NCBI GenBank assembly: GCA_910585455.1
Contig: CAJUEL010000004.1
Span: 84,829-148,828 of the forward strand
From: an uncultured Eisenbergiella sp.
GTDB lineage: Bacteria > Bacillota > Clostridia > Lachnospirales > Lachnospiraceae
Length of the DNA stretch: 64,000 bases
Direction of reading: 5' to 3'
The stretch's first letter is position 1, and every line of letters starts with the position of its first letter. Below the pieces are notes generated by a model. That model saw only the letters and a list, made by a program, of their open reading frames with translations. It ran no database searches and had not been told where the DNA came from. This document shows positions 1 to 7,731 of the stretch, piece by piece. A program made the translations under genes and the position numbers.

Positions 1-335
1 ACCGGTTCTTCTTTCCGGAAAAATCTGGCGCAGAAATATGTCTGGAGTCTGCTTCCAACATCCAGTAATTTGCCGGTCAGCTCCGAAAAATAAAGTGGCG
101 AAGCAATTAAAATATTTTGGCATTCCTGTATGTATTCATATACATCCTGCATTTCATCATCGATTGCGCAGCCATTATTTTTCCAGCAATACCGGCAGTC
201 AAGGCAAGGCGAAATATTGCATCTGTAGGCGTCTACAATTTTATATTCACCCGTAATTTTTTCAGTCACTCTCCTGATCAGGCTGCTGGTATCGCCGTTT
301 ACTCTTGGAGAACCATTGAATATCAAAGTCTTCAT
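1..335 (-). CDS. Flavodoxin-fold NADPH-dependent FMN reductase / iron-sulfur flavoprotein family, 3' end outside window
   Basis: The first 111 residues of a gene that runs off the left edge. The N-terminus MKTLIFNGSPR is the beta-strand and phosphate-binding loop typical of flavodoxin-like FMN reductases. A cysteine cluster follows at about residues 44, 47, 50 and 56 (C-x2-C-x2-C-x5-C), the spacing seen in iron-sulfur flavoproteins, then SPLYFSELTGKLL, the usual second flavin-contact segment. The ATG at 335 is preceded by GGAAGGAAGAGG. A 4Fe-4S plus FMN redox role is an inference from the cysteine spacing; a plain FMN reductase is the alternative. The small DUF6472 gene lies 50 bp upstream in the same direction. 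Confidence 0.8.
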   Translation of the reverse strand, partial: MKTLIFNGSPRVNGDTSSLIRRVTEKITGEYKIVDAYRCNISPCLDCRYCWKNNGCAIDDEMQDVYEYIQECQNILIASPLYFSELTGKLLDVGSRLQTYFCARFFRKEEP

Positions 336-385
336 AATCCTCTTCCTTCCGGATCATTTGCGTAATGGGGTGAATGCCCGTTGCG

Positions 386-568
386 CTACATCTGCTTTCT
401 GACGATCGCATACTCGTCTTCGCCCCTGAAATATGGGCAGTTATCCACAGAGCTGCTTAAAAAGCGGTACATTTCGTCCTCATCCAGATCCATTTCACAC
501 ACGTAATATCCGTAGTCTTCATCATATACATAATTGCCGCACGTCTCGCAGCATGTTTTTCCATTCAT
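386..568 (-). CDS. DUF6472-type small Cys-containing protein
   Basis: A 60-residue protein, MNGKTCCETCGNYVYDED..., with Cys6, Cys7 and Cys10 in a CCETCGNY knuckle, then an acidic DEDEMYRF segment and a later NCPYF cysteine. I recognise this as the DUF6472 type widespread in Lachnospiraceae. The four cysteines suggest a small metal-binding (zinc ribbon-like) fold. The function is unknown. It sits just upstream of the flavoprotein gene on the same strand, so the two are probably co-transcribed. Confidence 0.75.
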   Translation of the reverse strand: MNGKTCCETCGNYVYDEDYGYYVCEMDLDEDEMYRFLSSSVDNCPYFRGEDEYAIVRKQM

Positions 569-608
569 CTTCTGCCTTTCGCATCTCCTTTATAGTCTAC
601 TGTTTATG

Positions 609-904
609 GCGCCACCGGATGTGGACTGTCAGCGGTCTGGCTCCTTTCCTTCCGTCCTCTTTGCCGGTGCGGACTTTTTTCAACGCCTGATATCCGAAAC
701 AGGCAAATCTCCTCCAAAGTGCAGTCCATTTCTGCCGCAAAAGTGGGAAAACGAACAACGTGAGTTCCCACTTTTGCGCAGGAATGGCTGCACTTTGGAG
801 GTTAGATTTGCCATTTCGGATATAGGTGTTGAAAAAAGTCCGCACCGGCAAAGAGGACGGAAGGAAAGGAGCCAGACCGCTGACAGTCCGCATCCGGCGG
901 TGCT
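609..904. repeat. Long quasi-palindrome P1 (about 296 bp)
   Basis: The stretch between the GH3 stop codon and the DUF6472 gene is one imperfect inverted repeat. The left arm, starting GCCACCGGATG near 611, pairs with the right arm ending CATCCGGCGGTGC near 903, and the arms stay complementary almost to the centre at about 757. The apical loop GAACAACGTGAGTTC (753-767) is shared, with small changes, by the palindromes at 9977-10328 and 11894-12211. Transcribed RNA would fold into one very long hairpin in the 3' UTR of the GH3 gene. Open frames crossing it are by-products of the symmetry. No other gene is visible here. Confidence 0.85.
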
Positions 905-918
905 GTGAGCAGTAACCT

Positions 919-3354
919 TTATTGCTTTCCGGCCAGGCGCCATGCGGCATCTGTCACGAAAGCGGCGCACCATTCTGCCTCTTTCCGCGTCAGGGTAAAT
1001 TCCCTGTTTTTTCCCCGCAGCGCATCCAGCAGCTGCTTATAATCCGCCCCCGAGCCCGGCATGAACACATCGTTTCCCGCCTGCACGGTGGGCGCAGCTT
1101 TCGCAATGCGGTATTTTCCCTTGCCGCCCATGGCGGAAATCACCCAGTCTGTCATGATCAGTCCCCGATAGCCCCATTCCTCCCTGACAAGGGTTTTTAG
1201 CAGATCCGTCCGTTCGGAGGTATGAACGCCGTTCAGCAGGTTATAGGATGTCATGATCGCCGCCGGTCTGGCTTCCTTCATGCAAATCCGAAATCCCCGC
1301 AGATAAATTTCCCGCAGGGCGCGTTCGCTGACCATGCTGTTGGAAACCATGCGGTTGTATTCCTGATTGTTACAGCAAAAGTGCTTTACCGTGGTTCCTC
1401 TGCCGGGCAGTGCCTGCACGCCGCGGGTAACGGCGGCAGCGACCCGTCCGCTGATCAGCGGATCCTCGGAATAATATTCAAAATTCCTGCCACACAGGGG
1501 ATTTCTGTGGATATTGCAGGCGGGAGCCAGCCATAAATGAACGCCAAAGCGCTCCATTTCCTTCCCGACTATCTCTCCGCAGCTTTCACACAGCTCCAGA
1601 TTCCAGCTTTGCGCCAATCCCGTTCCAATGGGAATCGCCGTACAAAACTGGTCATAGATTTCCCCTTTGGGTCTTTTGGTCAGAAGCTTCATGAAAAAGG
1701 TCTGCGCCGGGCTGAAAAATTCCCCGAAACCGGCAGGCATTGTGCCGCCCACAGAGACAACGCCGTCCTTCTGCTTCGTATAGTGTCTGGACAGGCGCAA
1801 TCCCGCAGGTCCGTCCGCCATAATAAGAGGCGCAACGCCCGGAATCCTGCCGCAGCTTTCTCCTGCCGCACCCGCCACGCTCTGGGAGGCATTTCCGATT
1901 ATGCTCGCCACCCCTGCGCCCTCCTTATAGCTCCCGACGCATAGAAAAGCCAGCTGCTCATCGGAGAGCTTTTCCACAAAATCCCTCGCCTCATCGGAGG
2001 GACAGGCGGGTTCTTCCCATTTCAACCCGGCAAACGCTGCCGGGTCCACTGTCAGTACCACGGCTTCTGGCGCTGCTTCTTCCCTGACAGGCTTCTCTGG
2101 CTGCCAGTCCGCAAAATCTATCGTGCCTCCCACATGGGAAACCTGCCGCAGGGTGACGGTTTCTCCAAGCTCTGCCACAGCGCAAAGCCGGGTATTTCGG
2201 CTGTCCCTGCCTGCCCGGATGAGATACCGGCCTGCCTCCAGCACCCAGGCGGCACAGCCGGCATCATAGGATGCCAGCTCCTCCAGTCCGAAGCATATGC
2301 GCACCGTCTCTGCCTCCCCCGGCTTTAACAGTCTGGTTTTTGCAAAGCCCGCCAATGTCTGCGGCGGCTGGTCCAGCCTGCCCCAGGGAACGCTCACATA
2401 GACCTGCACCACTTCTTTTCCCGCGTATGCGCCTTCATTTTTCACCGGGACAGACAGCATCACCCGCGTTCCCTGCAGGCTCACCTTCGCAGCGCCACGG
2501 GAAAAGCTGGTGTAGGACAGGCCATAGCCAAAGGGATACAGCGGGCGCTTTCCTGCGCTGTCAAAATAGCGGTAACCTACATATATCCCCTCCCGATACC
2601 GGACATCGTCCGGTTCTCCAAAGTCCCCGATCGCAGAATAATCCTCCCAGGCGCTCCAGGTATCGGTCAGTCTGCCGGAGGGAGACTGTCTTCCCAGCAA
2701 AATGTCCGCCAGCGCCAGTCCGGTGACGCTGCCCAGCTGGGACAGGATCAGAATATTGTCCACCTGATTGACCGGCGTTAAATCCACCACGCCGCCCACA
2801 TTTAAAACCAGCATAAAATGCTCATATTTCTCATTTGCCGCCAGAATATCCCGTATTTCCGTTTCTGTCAGGCAGAAATCTCCCGCTTTTGCCCTGCGGT
2901 CACTGCCCTCCCCGGAAATCCGCCCCAGAACGTATACCGCAGTGTCCCCTTCTCCTTCCAACGGCAGCTCATAGGCCGGCTCAGACATGACCGCTCCCAT
3001 GCCGAGCATCACCGCCAGCGTATGGGTTGCTTTCGCCTGTCTTTTGATGTCCGCCACAAATTCTTTGTGCGCCTTCTGCCAGACCTCATCGTAGCCGTCC
3101 AGCCACTTTTTCGTGGTGATCGTAAATCCTGCCTTTTCCAGTCCCTTTTCTGCGGTCGCATAAAAGCGGGAATTCACATCCCCCGAGCCCGTGCCGCCTT
3201 TCACAGTCCTTCTGGCTCCATTTCCGTAAAGAGCAAGCTGCCCCGGTCCTTTCAGCGGAAAATCCCCGTTGTTTTTCAGCAGCACCGTGCATTCCGGCGC
3301 ATATTTCCGAAGCCTTGCAAGCGCTTTGCGCTCATATTCCTGCATTTTCCCCAT
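919..3354 (-). CDS. Glycoside hydrolase family 3 beta-glucosidase, permuted domain order
   Basis: Hydrolyses terminal beta-linked glucose (or xylose) from oligosaccharides. The domains are reversed relative to classic GH3. The alpha/beta sandwich and the fibronectin-III-like domain come first (SPSGRLTDTWS near residue 245, YPFGYGLSYTSF near 290, VKNEGAYAGKEVVQVYVS near 330). The TIM barrel follows, with PLIMADGPAGLRL near 535, KHFCCNNQE near 690 and GLIMTDWV near 765; the Asp of MTDW is the expected nucleophile. Such reversed GH3 enzymes are known from rumen Butyrivibrio and Ruminococcus. No signal peptide is seen, so it is probably cytoplasmic. I chose the ATG at 3354 (after GGAAAGGGTG) over an upstream start at 3414 that lacks a ribosome site. 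Exact substrate is not deducible. Confidence 0.9.
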   Translation of the reverse strand: MGKMQEYERKALARLRKYAPECTVLLKNNGDFPLKGPGQLALYGNGARRTVKGGTGSGDVNSRFYATAEKGLEKAGFTITTKKWLDGYDEVWQKAHKEFVADIKRQAKATHTLAVMLGMGAVMSEPAYELPLEGEGDTAVYVLGRISGEGSDRRAKAGDFCLTETEIRDILAANEKYEHFMLVLNVGGVVDLTPVNQVDNILILSQLGSVTGLALADILLGRQSPSGRLTDTWSAWEDYSAIGDFGEPDDVRYREGIYVGYRYFDSAGKRPLYPFGYGLSYTSFSRGAAKVSLQGTRVMLSVPVKNEGAYAGKEVVQVYVSVPWGRLDQPPQTLAGFAKTRLLKPGEAETVRICFGLEELASYDAGCAAWVLEAGRYLIRAGRDSRNTRLCAVAELGETVTLRQVSHVGGTIDFADWQPEKPVREEAAPEAVVLTVDPAAFAGLKWEEPACPSDEARDFVEKLSDEQLAFLCVGSYKEGAGVASIIGNASQSVAGAAGESCGRIPGVAPLIMADGPAGLRLSRHYTKQKDGVVSVGGTMPAGFGEFFSPAQTFFMKLLTKRPKGEIYDQFCTAIPIGTGLAQSWNLELCESCGEIVGKEMERFGVHLWLAPACNIHRNPLCGRNFEYYSEDPLISGRVAAAVTRGVQALPGRGTTVKHFCCNNQEYNRMVSNSMVSERALREIYLRGFRICMKEARPAAIMTSYNLLNGVHTSERTDLLKTLVREEWGYRGLIMTDWVISAMGGKGKYRIAKAAPTVQAGNDVFMPGSGADYKQLLDALRGKNREFTLTRKEAEWCAAFVTDAAWRLAGKQ

Positions 3355-3505
3355 AAAACACACCCTTTCCCCTGGATTGCCGCCCCTTTGGCATCGGCGG
3401 TCCTCTAACGACATCAGTAACGCCCTGTTACGATTCAGACTTCAATATCATTATACCAGCCAGACAGGCGGACTGTATAGGAGAAATTTCCTGCCGTATA
3501 AAAAA

Positions 3506-3574
3506 GTGTGCGCAAAGCGCACACACCGCGTCGAGCGCGGTTGCCGACAGGCAACTTCTTCCTCGCGCGCAAGT
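3506..3574. repeat. Dispersed GC-rich repeat, copy 1
   Basis: Contains GTGTGCGC, GCGCACAC and then GCGCGGTTGCCGACAGGCAA followed by CTTCTTCC. The same GTGTGCGC...GCGCGGTTGCC-ACA-GCAACTT-TTCC arrangement recurs at 7653-7710 upstream of the SDR gene. The core is itself a small hairpin (GTTGCC/GGCAAC). It lies in the 330-bp gap between the GH3 and NlpC/P60 genes. Function unknown. Confidence 0.6.
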
Positions 3575-3584
3575 ACGCATTCAC

Positions 3585-3635
3585 GTCTTTTTTTATACGA
3601 TAGGAAACGAAGTTTCCTATCGTATAAAAAAAGAC
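3585..3635. repeat. 51-nt perfect palindrome with T7/A7 ends
   Basis: Arms of 24 bp (GTC, seven T, ATACGATAGGAAAC) flank a 3-nt GAA loop with no mismatch. In either direction it looks like a strong bidirectional terminator whose T-runs are part of the stem. A degenerate copy of the right half (ATAGGAGAAATTTCCTGCCGTATAAAAAAG) lies at about 3476-3505, so this is probably a repeated module. Confidence 0.8.
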
Positions 3636-3667
3636 ACTCTGCAGACCATACCGTCTGTCAGAGTGTC
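3625..3667 (-). terminator. Rho-independent terminator of the NlpC/P60 gene
   Basis: On the minus strand GACACTCTGACAG pairs with CTGCAGAGTGTC, and the stem is followed directly by seven T. It starts 18 bp after the NlpC/P60 stop codon. Its T-run is also the arm of the neighbouring 51-nt palindrome. Confidence 0.85.
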
Positions 3668-3684
3668 CCTGCTCTTCTTATGTG

Positions 3685-5103
3685 TCAGAAAATTCTTCTG
3701 ATCGCCAGAATCTTTCTATAGCTCGCATTGGAAATTTTGATTCCCGTTGCCTCCGTGCTGGCATGTACGATCTGCCCGCCGCCTACATAAATTCCCACAT
3801 GGCCGGAATAGCAGATCACGTCACCGGGCTGCGCCTCCGCAAGGCTGCCAACCGCATAGCCCACGTTCCTGTCCGCAGAGGAGGAATGAGGCAGTGATAC
3901 GCCAAAGTTTTTGTATACGCTCATAACGAAGCCGGAACAGTCCGCACCATTTGTCAGGCTGGTGCCGCCGTATACATAGGGATTACCCACAAACTGCTTT
4001 GCATAATTCGCAACCGCCGTGCCGAGGCTTCCGTCGGAAGAAATCACCGGCGCGCTGACCTGCTCCTCTGCCGCAGGAGCCGCTTCATCAGCACCCTGCT
4101 GCGCCGCTTCCTGCGCACGCTTTTCCTCTTCCTTCTTCTGCTGCTCCTCACGGAGCTTCTTCTTCGCCGCTTCCGCAGCCTTCTTCGCCTCTTCTCTCGC
4201 CTTCTGTTCCTTTTCCAGTCTGGCCTTTTCCTCCTCGATGGATTCCGCCGTCACATATTCCGTCCTTACCTCTACGTAATCCATGGATACCCAGCCATCA
4301 CCCTCTTCGATGCTGACCTTGGCAAAGCCGTTCTCCACCTCCAGCACTGTCAGCTCTTCTCCGCCGGGCACCAGACCTAAAATTCCGGCATCCAGGCTCG
4401 CCTCCATTCTGACCCGAAGGGTTTCCGTATTCACCGTGGCAATTCTGTCGCCCACCTCGTCGGCAATCTTTTTCGCCTTATCCCCGGTTTCAAAATACTC
4501 AGCCTTGACATAGCCTTCCACATTACCGGATTTCATTTTGTACCAGTCGTCTTCCTCAGAAACGAGGACGCCGACAGAGTTGTTGTACAGCTTACCCACG
4601 ATCTCACCGTCCGTGGAAGGAATGCTGCGGATATTCACATAATCATTGACCTGCGCAATGATCAGCGTTTCCTTTTCCTCTTCCGGCTGTTTTTCTTCTT
4701 TCTCTTTCTTTTCTTCCTCTGTGCTCTCTTCTTCTTCCTCATCCAGAACCGGATCAACCGCTTCTACAATATCTGTTTCCTTTTCTGTGGTGGCGGTTTC
4801 CTGCTCCGTTTCCTCATCCTGCGCGCTTTTACTGGAACGTTCTGCAGCGGTCTCTGAGGCAGTCTGTGTTTCCGTTGCCGCCTCCTGCGTTTCTGCGCTT
4901 TCCTTCTTCTGCTCCGCTTTCTTCTGCTTCACGCCGTCCCGCACGTCGCCGATCGAGCTTCCTTCCCCCAGGGCAAGGCTCAGACCCGCCGCCGGAAGGG
5001 AGGCCTTTGCACCTGCCGCCGCTTCCACATAAAAGCCGTTTCCGGTCATCATCATTGCCGCCGCAACGGCACATACTGTCGCTTTTGTAAATTTATGATT
5101 CAT
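3685..5103 (-). CDS. Secreted SH3-domain NlpC/P60 peptidoglycan endopeptidase
   Basis: Cleaves peptide stems of peptidoglycan outside the cell. The 472-residue protein starts with a signal peptide (NHKFTKATVCAVAAAMMMTG...). A Glu/Thr/Ser-rich low-complexity spacer follows, then two bacterial SH3 domains (about 145-210 and 220-280; YVNIRSIPS...GEIVGKL and LRVRMEAS...GILGLV), a charged Glu/Lys/Ala coiled coil (about 290-335) and the C-terminal NlpC/P60 domain from about 355. The catalytic Cys lies in NGADCSGFV and the His in GHVGIYVGGG, followed by IVHAS. The ATG at 5103 follows AGGGG; a TTG at 5130 was rejected because the signal peptide begins at the ATG. Single gene with its own promoter and terminator. 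Confidence 0.93.
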   Translation of the reverse strand: MNHKFTKATVCAVAAAMMMTGNGFYVEAAAGAKASLPAAGLSLALGEGSSIGDVRDGVKQKKAEQKKESAETQEAATETQTASETAAERSSKSAQDEETEQETATTEKETDIVEAVDPVLDEEEEESTEEEKKEKEEKQPEEEKETLIIAQVNDYVNIRSIPSTDGEIVGKLYNNSVGVLVSEEDDWYKMKSGNVEGYVKAEYFETGDKAKKIADEVGDRIATVNTETLRVRMEASLDAGILGLVPGGEELTVLEVENGFAKVSIEEGDGWVSMDYVEVRTEYVTAESIEEEKARLEKEQKAREEAKKAAEAAKKKLREEQQKKEEEKRAQEAAQQGADEAAPAAEEQVSAPVISSDGSLGTAVANYAKQFVGNPYVYGGTSLTNGADCSGFVMSVYKNFGVSLPHSSSADRNVGYAVGSLAEAQPGDVICYSGHVGIYVGGGQIVHASTEATGIKISNASYRKILAIRRIF

Positions 5104-5231
5104 ATTGATACCCCTGCATATCTCAGGCAAAGCCTGTGATCCTGTATCCTGCGTTCATCGTTTCTTTCCAAAGTGTAACGGTAAATTTATTATTTGTTAC
5201 ATTTATTACGAAATTGTTAACTACAAGAAAT

Positions 5232-5260
5232 ACTATACCATCGCAGGGTCCTTTTGTCAA
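5232..5260 (-). promoter_or_regulatory. Sigma-A type promoter of the NlpC/P60 gene
   Basis: On the minus strand TTGACA (5260-5255) is followed after 17 bp by TATAGT (5237-5232), an almost perfect vegetative promoter. It implies a 5' UTR of roughly 120 nt before the ATG at 5103. I looked for a c-di-AMP riboswitch in that leader, since such genes often carry one, but could not support it. Confidence 0.8.
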
Positions 5261-5319
5261 TGACGCCATTTAGACAAATTATGGCAATCTTTTAAGGAAT
5301 TTTTAAGTTATATTGACCT

Positions 5320-6225
5320 TCACATCAGATATTCCTGCACCGATGCGACCGCGTTGGCGCCGTCCGACACCGCGGTCACGATCTGCCGAAGGCGTTTGGT
5401 GCGGATATCCCCGGCGGCAAAAATGCCCGGCACGCTGGTCCGGCAGTCCTCGCCCGCTTCCAGATAGCCGTTTTCGTCCGTTGGCGCCACATCCAAAAAG
5501 GCTTTCGTATTGGGCACGATGCCCACCGCAATAAATACGCCGTCCACCGCAAGCTGGCGCCGCTCCTCTTCCTTTCTGTCCCAAAGAACGATTCCTGTGA
5601 CCTGCTCGCCTCCTTCTATCTCGCTCACCGTGCAGTTCCAGACCATTTCCACATTGGGGAGAGAAAAAAGCTTATTCTGCAATATTTTCGCCGCCCGCAG
5701 CTCCTCCCGCCTGTGCACCACATAAACCTTTTTGCAGCTCCGCGCCAGAAAAATTGCATCCTCTACCGCCACGTCTCCGCCGCCGATCACCGCGACGGTT
5801 TTGCCCCTGAAAAACGCGCCGTCGCAGGTGGCACAATAGGAAATGCCCCTGCCGGCAAGGCGCTCCTCCCCCGGCACAGCAAGCTTTCTGTGGGCAGCTC
5901 CGGCAGCGATGATGATCGCTCTCGCCCGGAATGTATGGCGGGCGGTCTTTACAATATGAAACCCGTTACACGTTCCGATTCCTCTCACATCCGCCTCGAC
6001 AAATTCTACGCCCAGCCTGTCAGCATGCTCCCGAAACTGCATCCCCAGATCAAAGCCGTTGATCCCCGGCATGCCCAGATAATTGTCCACCTCATAGGTA
6101 TTGAGCACCTGACCGCCGCTCATTGGATTTTTTTCCAGCACCAGCGTAGAAAGACCCGCACGCTTTGCGTAAACCGCAGCGCTTAAGCCTGCCGGGCCGG
6201 AACCGATTATAATCAGATCATACAT
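5320..6225 (-). CDS. trxB: Thioredoxin reductase
   Basis: An FAD-dependent pyridine nucleotide-disulfide oxidoreductase that passes electrons from NAD(P)H to thioredoxin in the cytoplasm. The length of 301 residues is normal. The N-terminal FAD site is IIGSGPAGLSAAVYAKRAG (7-25), the redox pair is YCATC near residue 132, the second nucleotide site is VIGGGDVAVEDA near 150, and GIFAAGDIRTKRLRQI near 270 is the C-terminal FAD motif. The ATG at 6225 has AAGGAGG upstream. It lies about 85 bp downstream of the UroD-like gene on the same strand. Confidence 0.95.
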   Translation of the reverse strand: MYDLIIIGSGPAGLSAAVYAKRAGLSTLVLEKNPMSGGQVLNTYEVDNYLGMPGINGFDLGMQFREHADRLGVEFVEADVRGIGTCNGFHIVKTARHTFRARAIIIAAGAAHRKLAVPGEERLAGRGISYCATCDGAFFRGKTVAVIGGGDVAVEDAIFLARSCKKVYVVHRREELRAAKILQNKLFSLPNVEMVWNCTVSEIEGGEQVTGIVLWDRKEEERRQLAVDGVFIAVGIVPNTKAFLDVAPTDENGYLEAGEDCRTSVPGIFAAGDIRTKRLRQIVTAVSDGANAVASVQEYLM

Positions 6226-6310
6226 GATTGCCTCCTTACATCCACAAGCCGTCCTGCCAGACAGGACAGCATTTTATCTCCATACTTTAGTATACGCAGC
6301 AGACCCGCTT

Positions 6311-7435
6311 TTACAAACTGAATTTCAGCTCCTTTATTTTTTCGGCATAATACTGCACCAGCTCAAACTTCGAGCCCGGCATGAGCCTGTGATCGGGACA
6401 GGGAAGAAAGCCTCCCAGCTCTGCCAGCCGTCCCATGCGCGCAAGCTCCTCATCCACCGCTGCCCGGTCCTTCCGAAAAGCCGTCTTATCCATGCCGCCC
6501 ACGCCCAGCATCCCGTTTCCGAATTTCTTTCGCGCGGCTTCAAACTGGTCTCCCCATACGCCCACTTCAATGGGAAACATGGTATTCACGCCGCTCTCAA
6601 ACCAGACGGGCAGCAGCTTTTCCGTCACGCCGTCGCAGTCCAGGGAAATGATATCGATGCCATATTGGCGGCAGAGCTCGTTTCTCTTTTGATAATGCTT
6701 GGCGCAAAGACTGCGAAACAGGTCGGGAGAAAGCAGAGGACCATTTTTAAAGCAGATATCCTCCCAGTAATGGGCAAAATCAAATTTCGCCCCCGTTTCC
6801 AGCACCGCTTTTACACACTGATACTGCATTTCCGCATAGGTATCCACAATATCGGCGAACAGCTCCTCATCCTCGTCATACATCAGGTAGCTCATCCCCG
6901 TGACCGAAACCATGTTCCGGATGTCTCCCAGCACGCTTCCCAGATGCAGTCCCACCGGAATATCCTGGGGCTTTGTCTCGTTGAAGTGTCTGTAATATTC
7001 CAGATCCACGCGCTCAGGCGCATATTGCATTTTGGGCCTGTAAAGCGTTTCAAAGGCTTCCCTGTCCTTTAAGGTATAATCGTCCTCGGAAGGAATCGAT
7101 GTCACGCCGGGTTTTATGCGTTCGATCAGCCCTACCGCATTTTGGACGCGCTTTGTGCCGTCCGGCAGCACCTCCAAAACCCGTTCCTCAAACTCAGGAA
7201 AAAGCCCGTTTCGACTTCCCACCGTGCGGTACCAGTTAAAATCCCAGCCGATCAGGCGGTCCAGCTCCCGCTCCGCCTCGCTCCCGTCATAATTATTTTC
7301 AGCGAGCGCCTTCGGGATCTTCCCCTGCGCCGCCCATTCCTTCAGCAGCTCGTCCCAGTATCCGAAATGCACCGCCGGAAACCGGTCCGCCGGCTGAAAA
7401 TGCAAAATATTCATGGCCCGTTCTCTGTTTGTCAT
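6311..7435 (-). CDS. Uroporphyrinogen decarboxylase-like (URO-D superfamily) protein
   Basis: A 374-residue protein beginning MTNRERAMNILHFQPADRFP, the standard opening of URO-D superfamily members that are not haem enzymes, such as the methyltransferases acting on corrinoid proteins. It ends with GMLGVGGMDKTAF and a PCPDHRLMPGS segment, where these proteins carry their active-site and metal region. No haem genes or corrinoid protein are adjacent, so a role in demethylation or small-molecule methyl transfer is inferred only from the family. The ATG at 7435 has a perfect AGGAGG; a 47-codon upstream extension was rejected. Confidence 0.8.
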   Translation of the reverse strand: MTNRERAMNILHFQPADRFPAVHFGYWDELLKEWAAQGKIPKALAENNYDGSEAERELDRLIGWDFNWYRTVGSRNGLFPEFEERVLEVLPDGTKRVQNAVGLIERIKPGVTSIPSEDDYTLKDREAFETLYRPKMQYAPERVDLEYYRHFNETKPQDIPVGLHLGSVLGDIRNMVSVTGMSYLMYDEDEELFADIVDTYAEMQYQCVKAVLETGAKFDFAHYWEDICFKNGPLLSPDLFRSLCAKHYQKRNELCRQYGIDIISLDCDGVTEKLLPVWFESGVNTMFPIEVGVWGDQFEAARKKFGNGMLGVGGMDKTAFRKDRAAVDEELARMGRLAELGGFLPCPDHRLMPGSKFELVQYYAEKIKELKFSL

Positions 7436-7609
7436 GACTGCCTCCTTTGCCGATGATATTATATTGTGCCTGCCCACACCTTCCTGCCTGCCACACTTTC
7501 TCACACCGATACTATTTTCTTTAATATAGCAGAAAACAGGGGAGAAGAAAACATTTCTTTTCAGAAGCAGAGACATTTTGTAAAGAACTTTTTCTGACGG
7601 CAGAATGAG

Positions 7610-7637
7610 TTGACTTGTCCGATGCCGATGCTATAAT
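7610..7637 (+). promoter_or_regulatory. Promoter of the SDR gene
   Basis: TTGACT (7610-7615), a 16-bp spacer and a perfect TATAAT (7632-7637). Transcription would start near 7644, leaving an approximately 90-nt leader that contains copy 2 of the GC-rich repeat. Confidence 0.75.
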
Positions 7638-7652
7638 ATTATTGATCAAAAA

Positions 7653-7710
7653 GTGTGCGCGTCAGGCGCGGTTGCCAACAAGCAACTTTTTCCCTGCGCA
7701 CGCAGGACAT
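7653..7710. repeat. Dispersed GC-rich repeat, copy 2
   Basis: GTGTGCGC, then GCGCGGTTGCCAACAAGCAA and CTTTTTCC, matching copy 1 at 3506-3574. It lies in the 5' leader of the SDR gene, where its GTTGC/GCAAC hairpin would sit in the mRNA. Confidence 0.55.
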
Positions 7711-7731
7711 AAACATCCGGAGGAATCAAAA

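Noticed and set aside
1..335. Apparent frameshift in the flavoprotein near SPLYF
   Set aside because: On recounting the T-run the frame is intact and continues SELTGKLLDVGSRL.
597..973. Open frames of 97-124 codons crossing P1
   Set aside because: Same reason as for P2: mirrored peptides such as VSGLAPFLPSSLPVRTFFN on both strands.
5104..5230. c-di-AMP (ydaO-type) riboswitch in the NlpC/P60 leader
   Set aside because: The conserved riboswitch blocks could not be found by eye; only a plain leader is supported.
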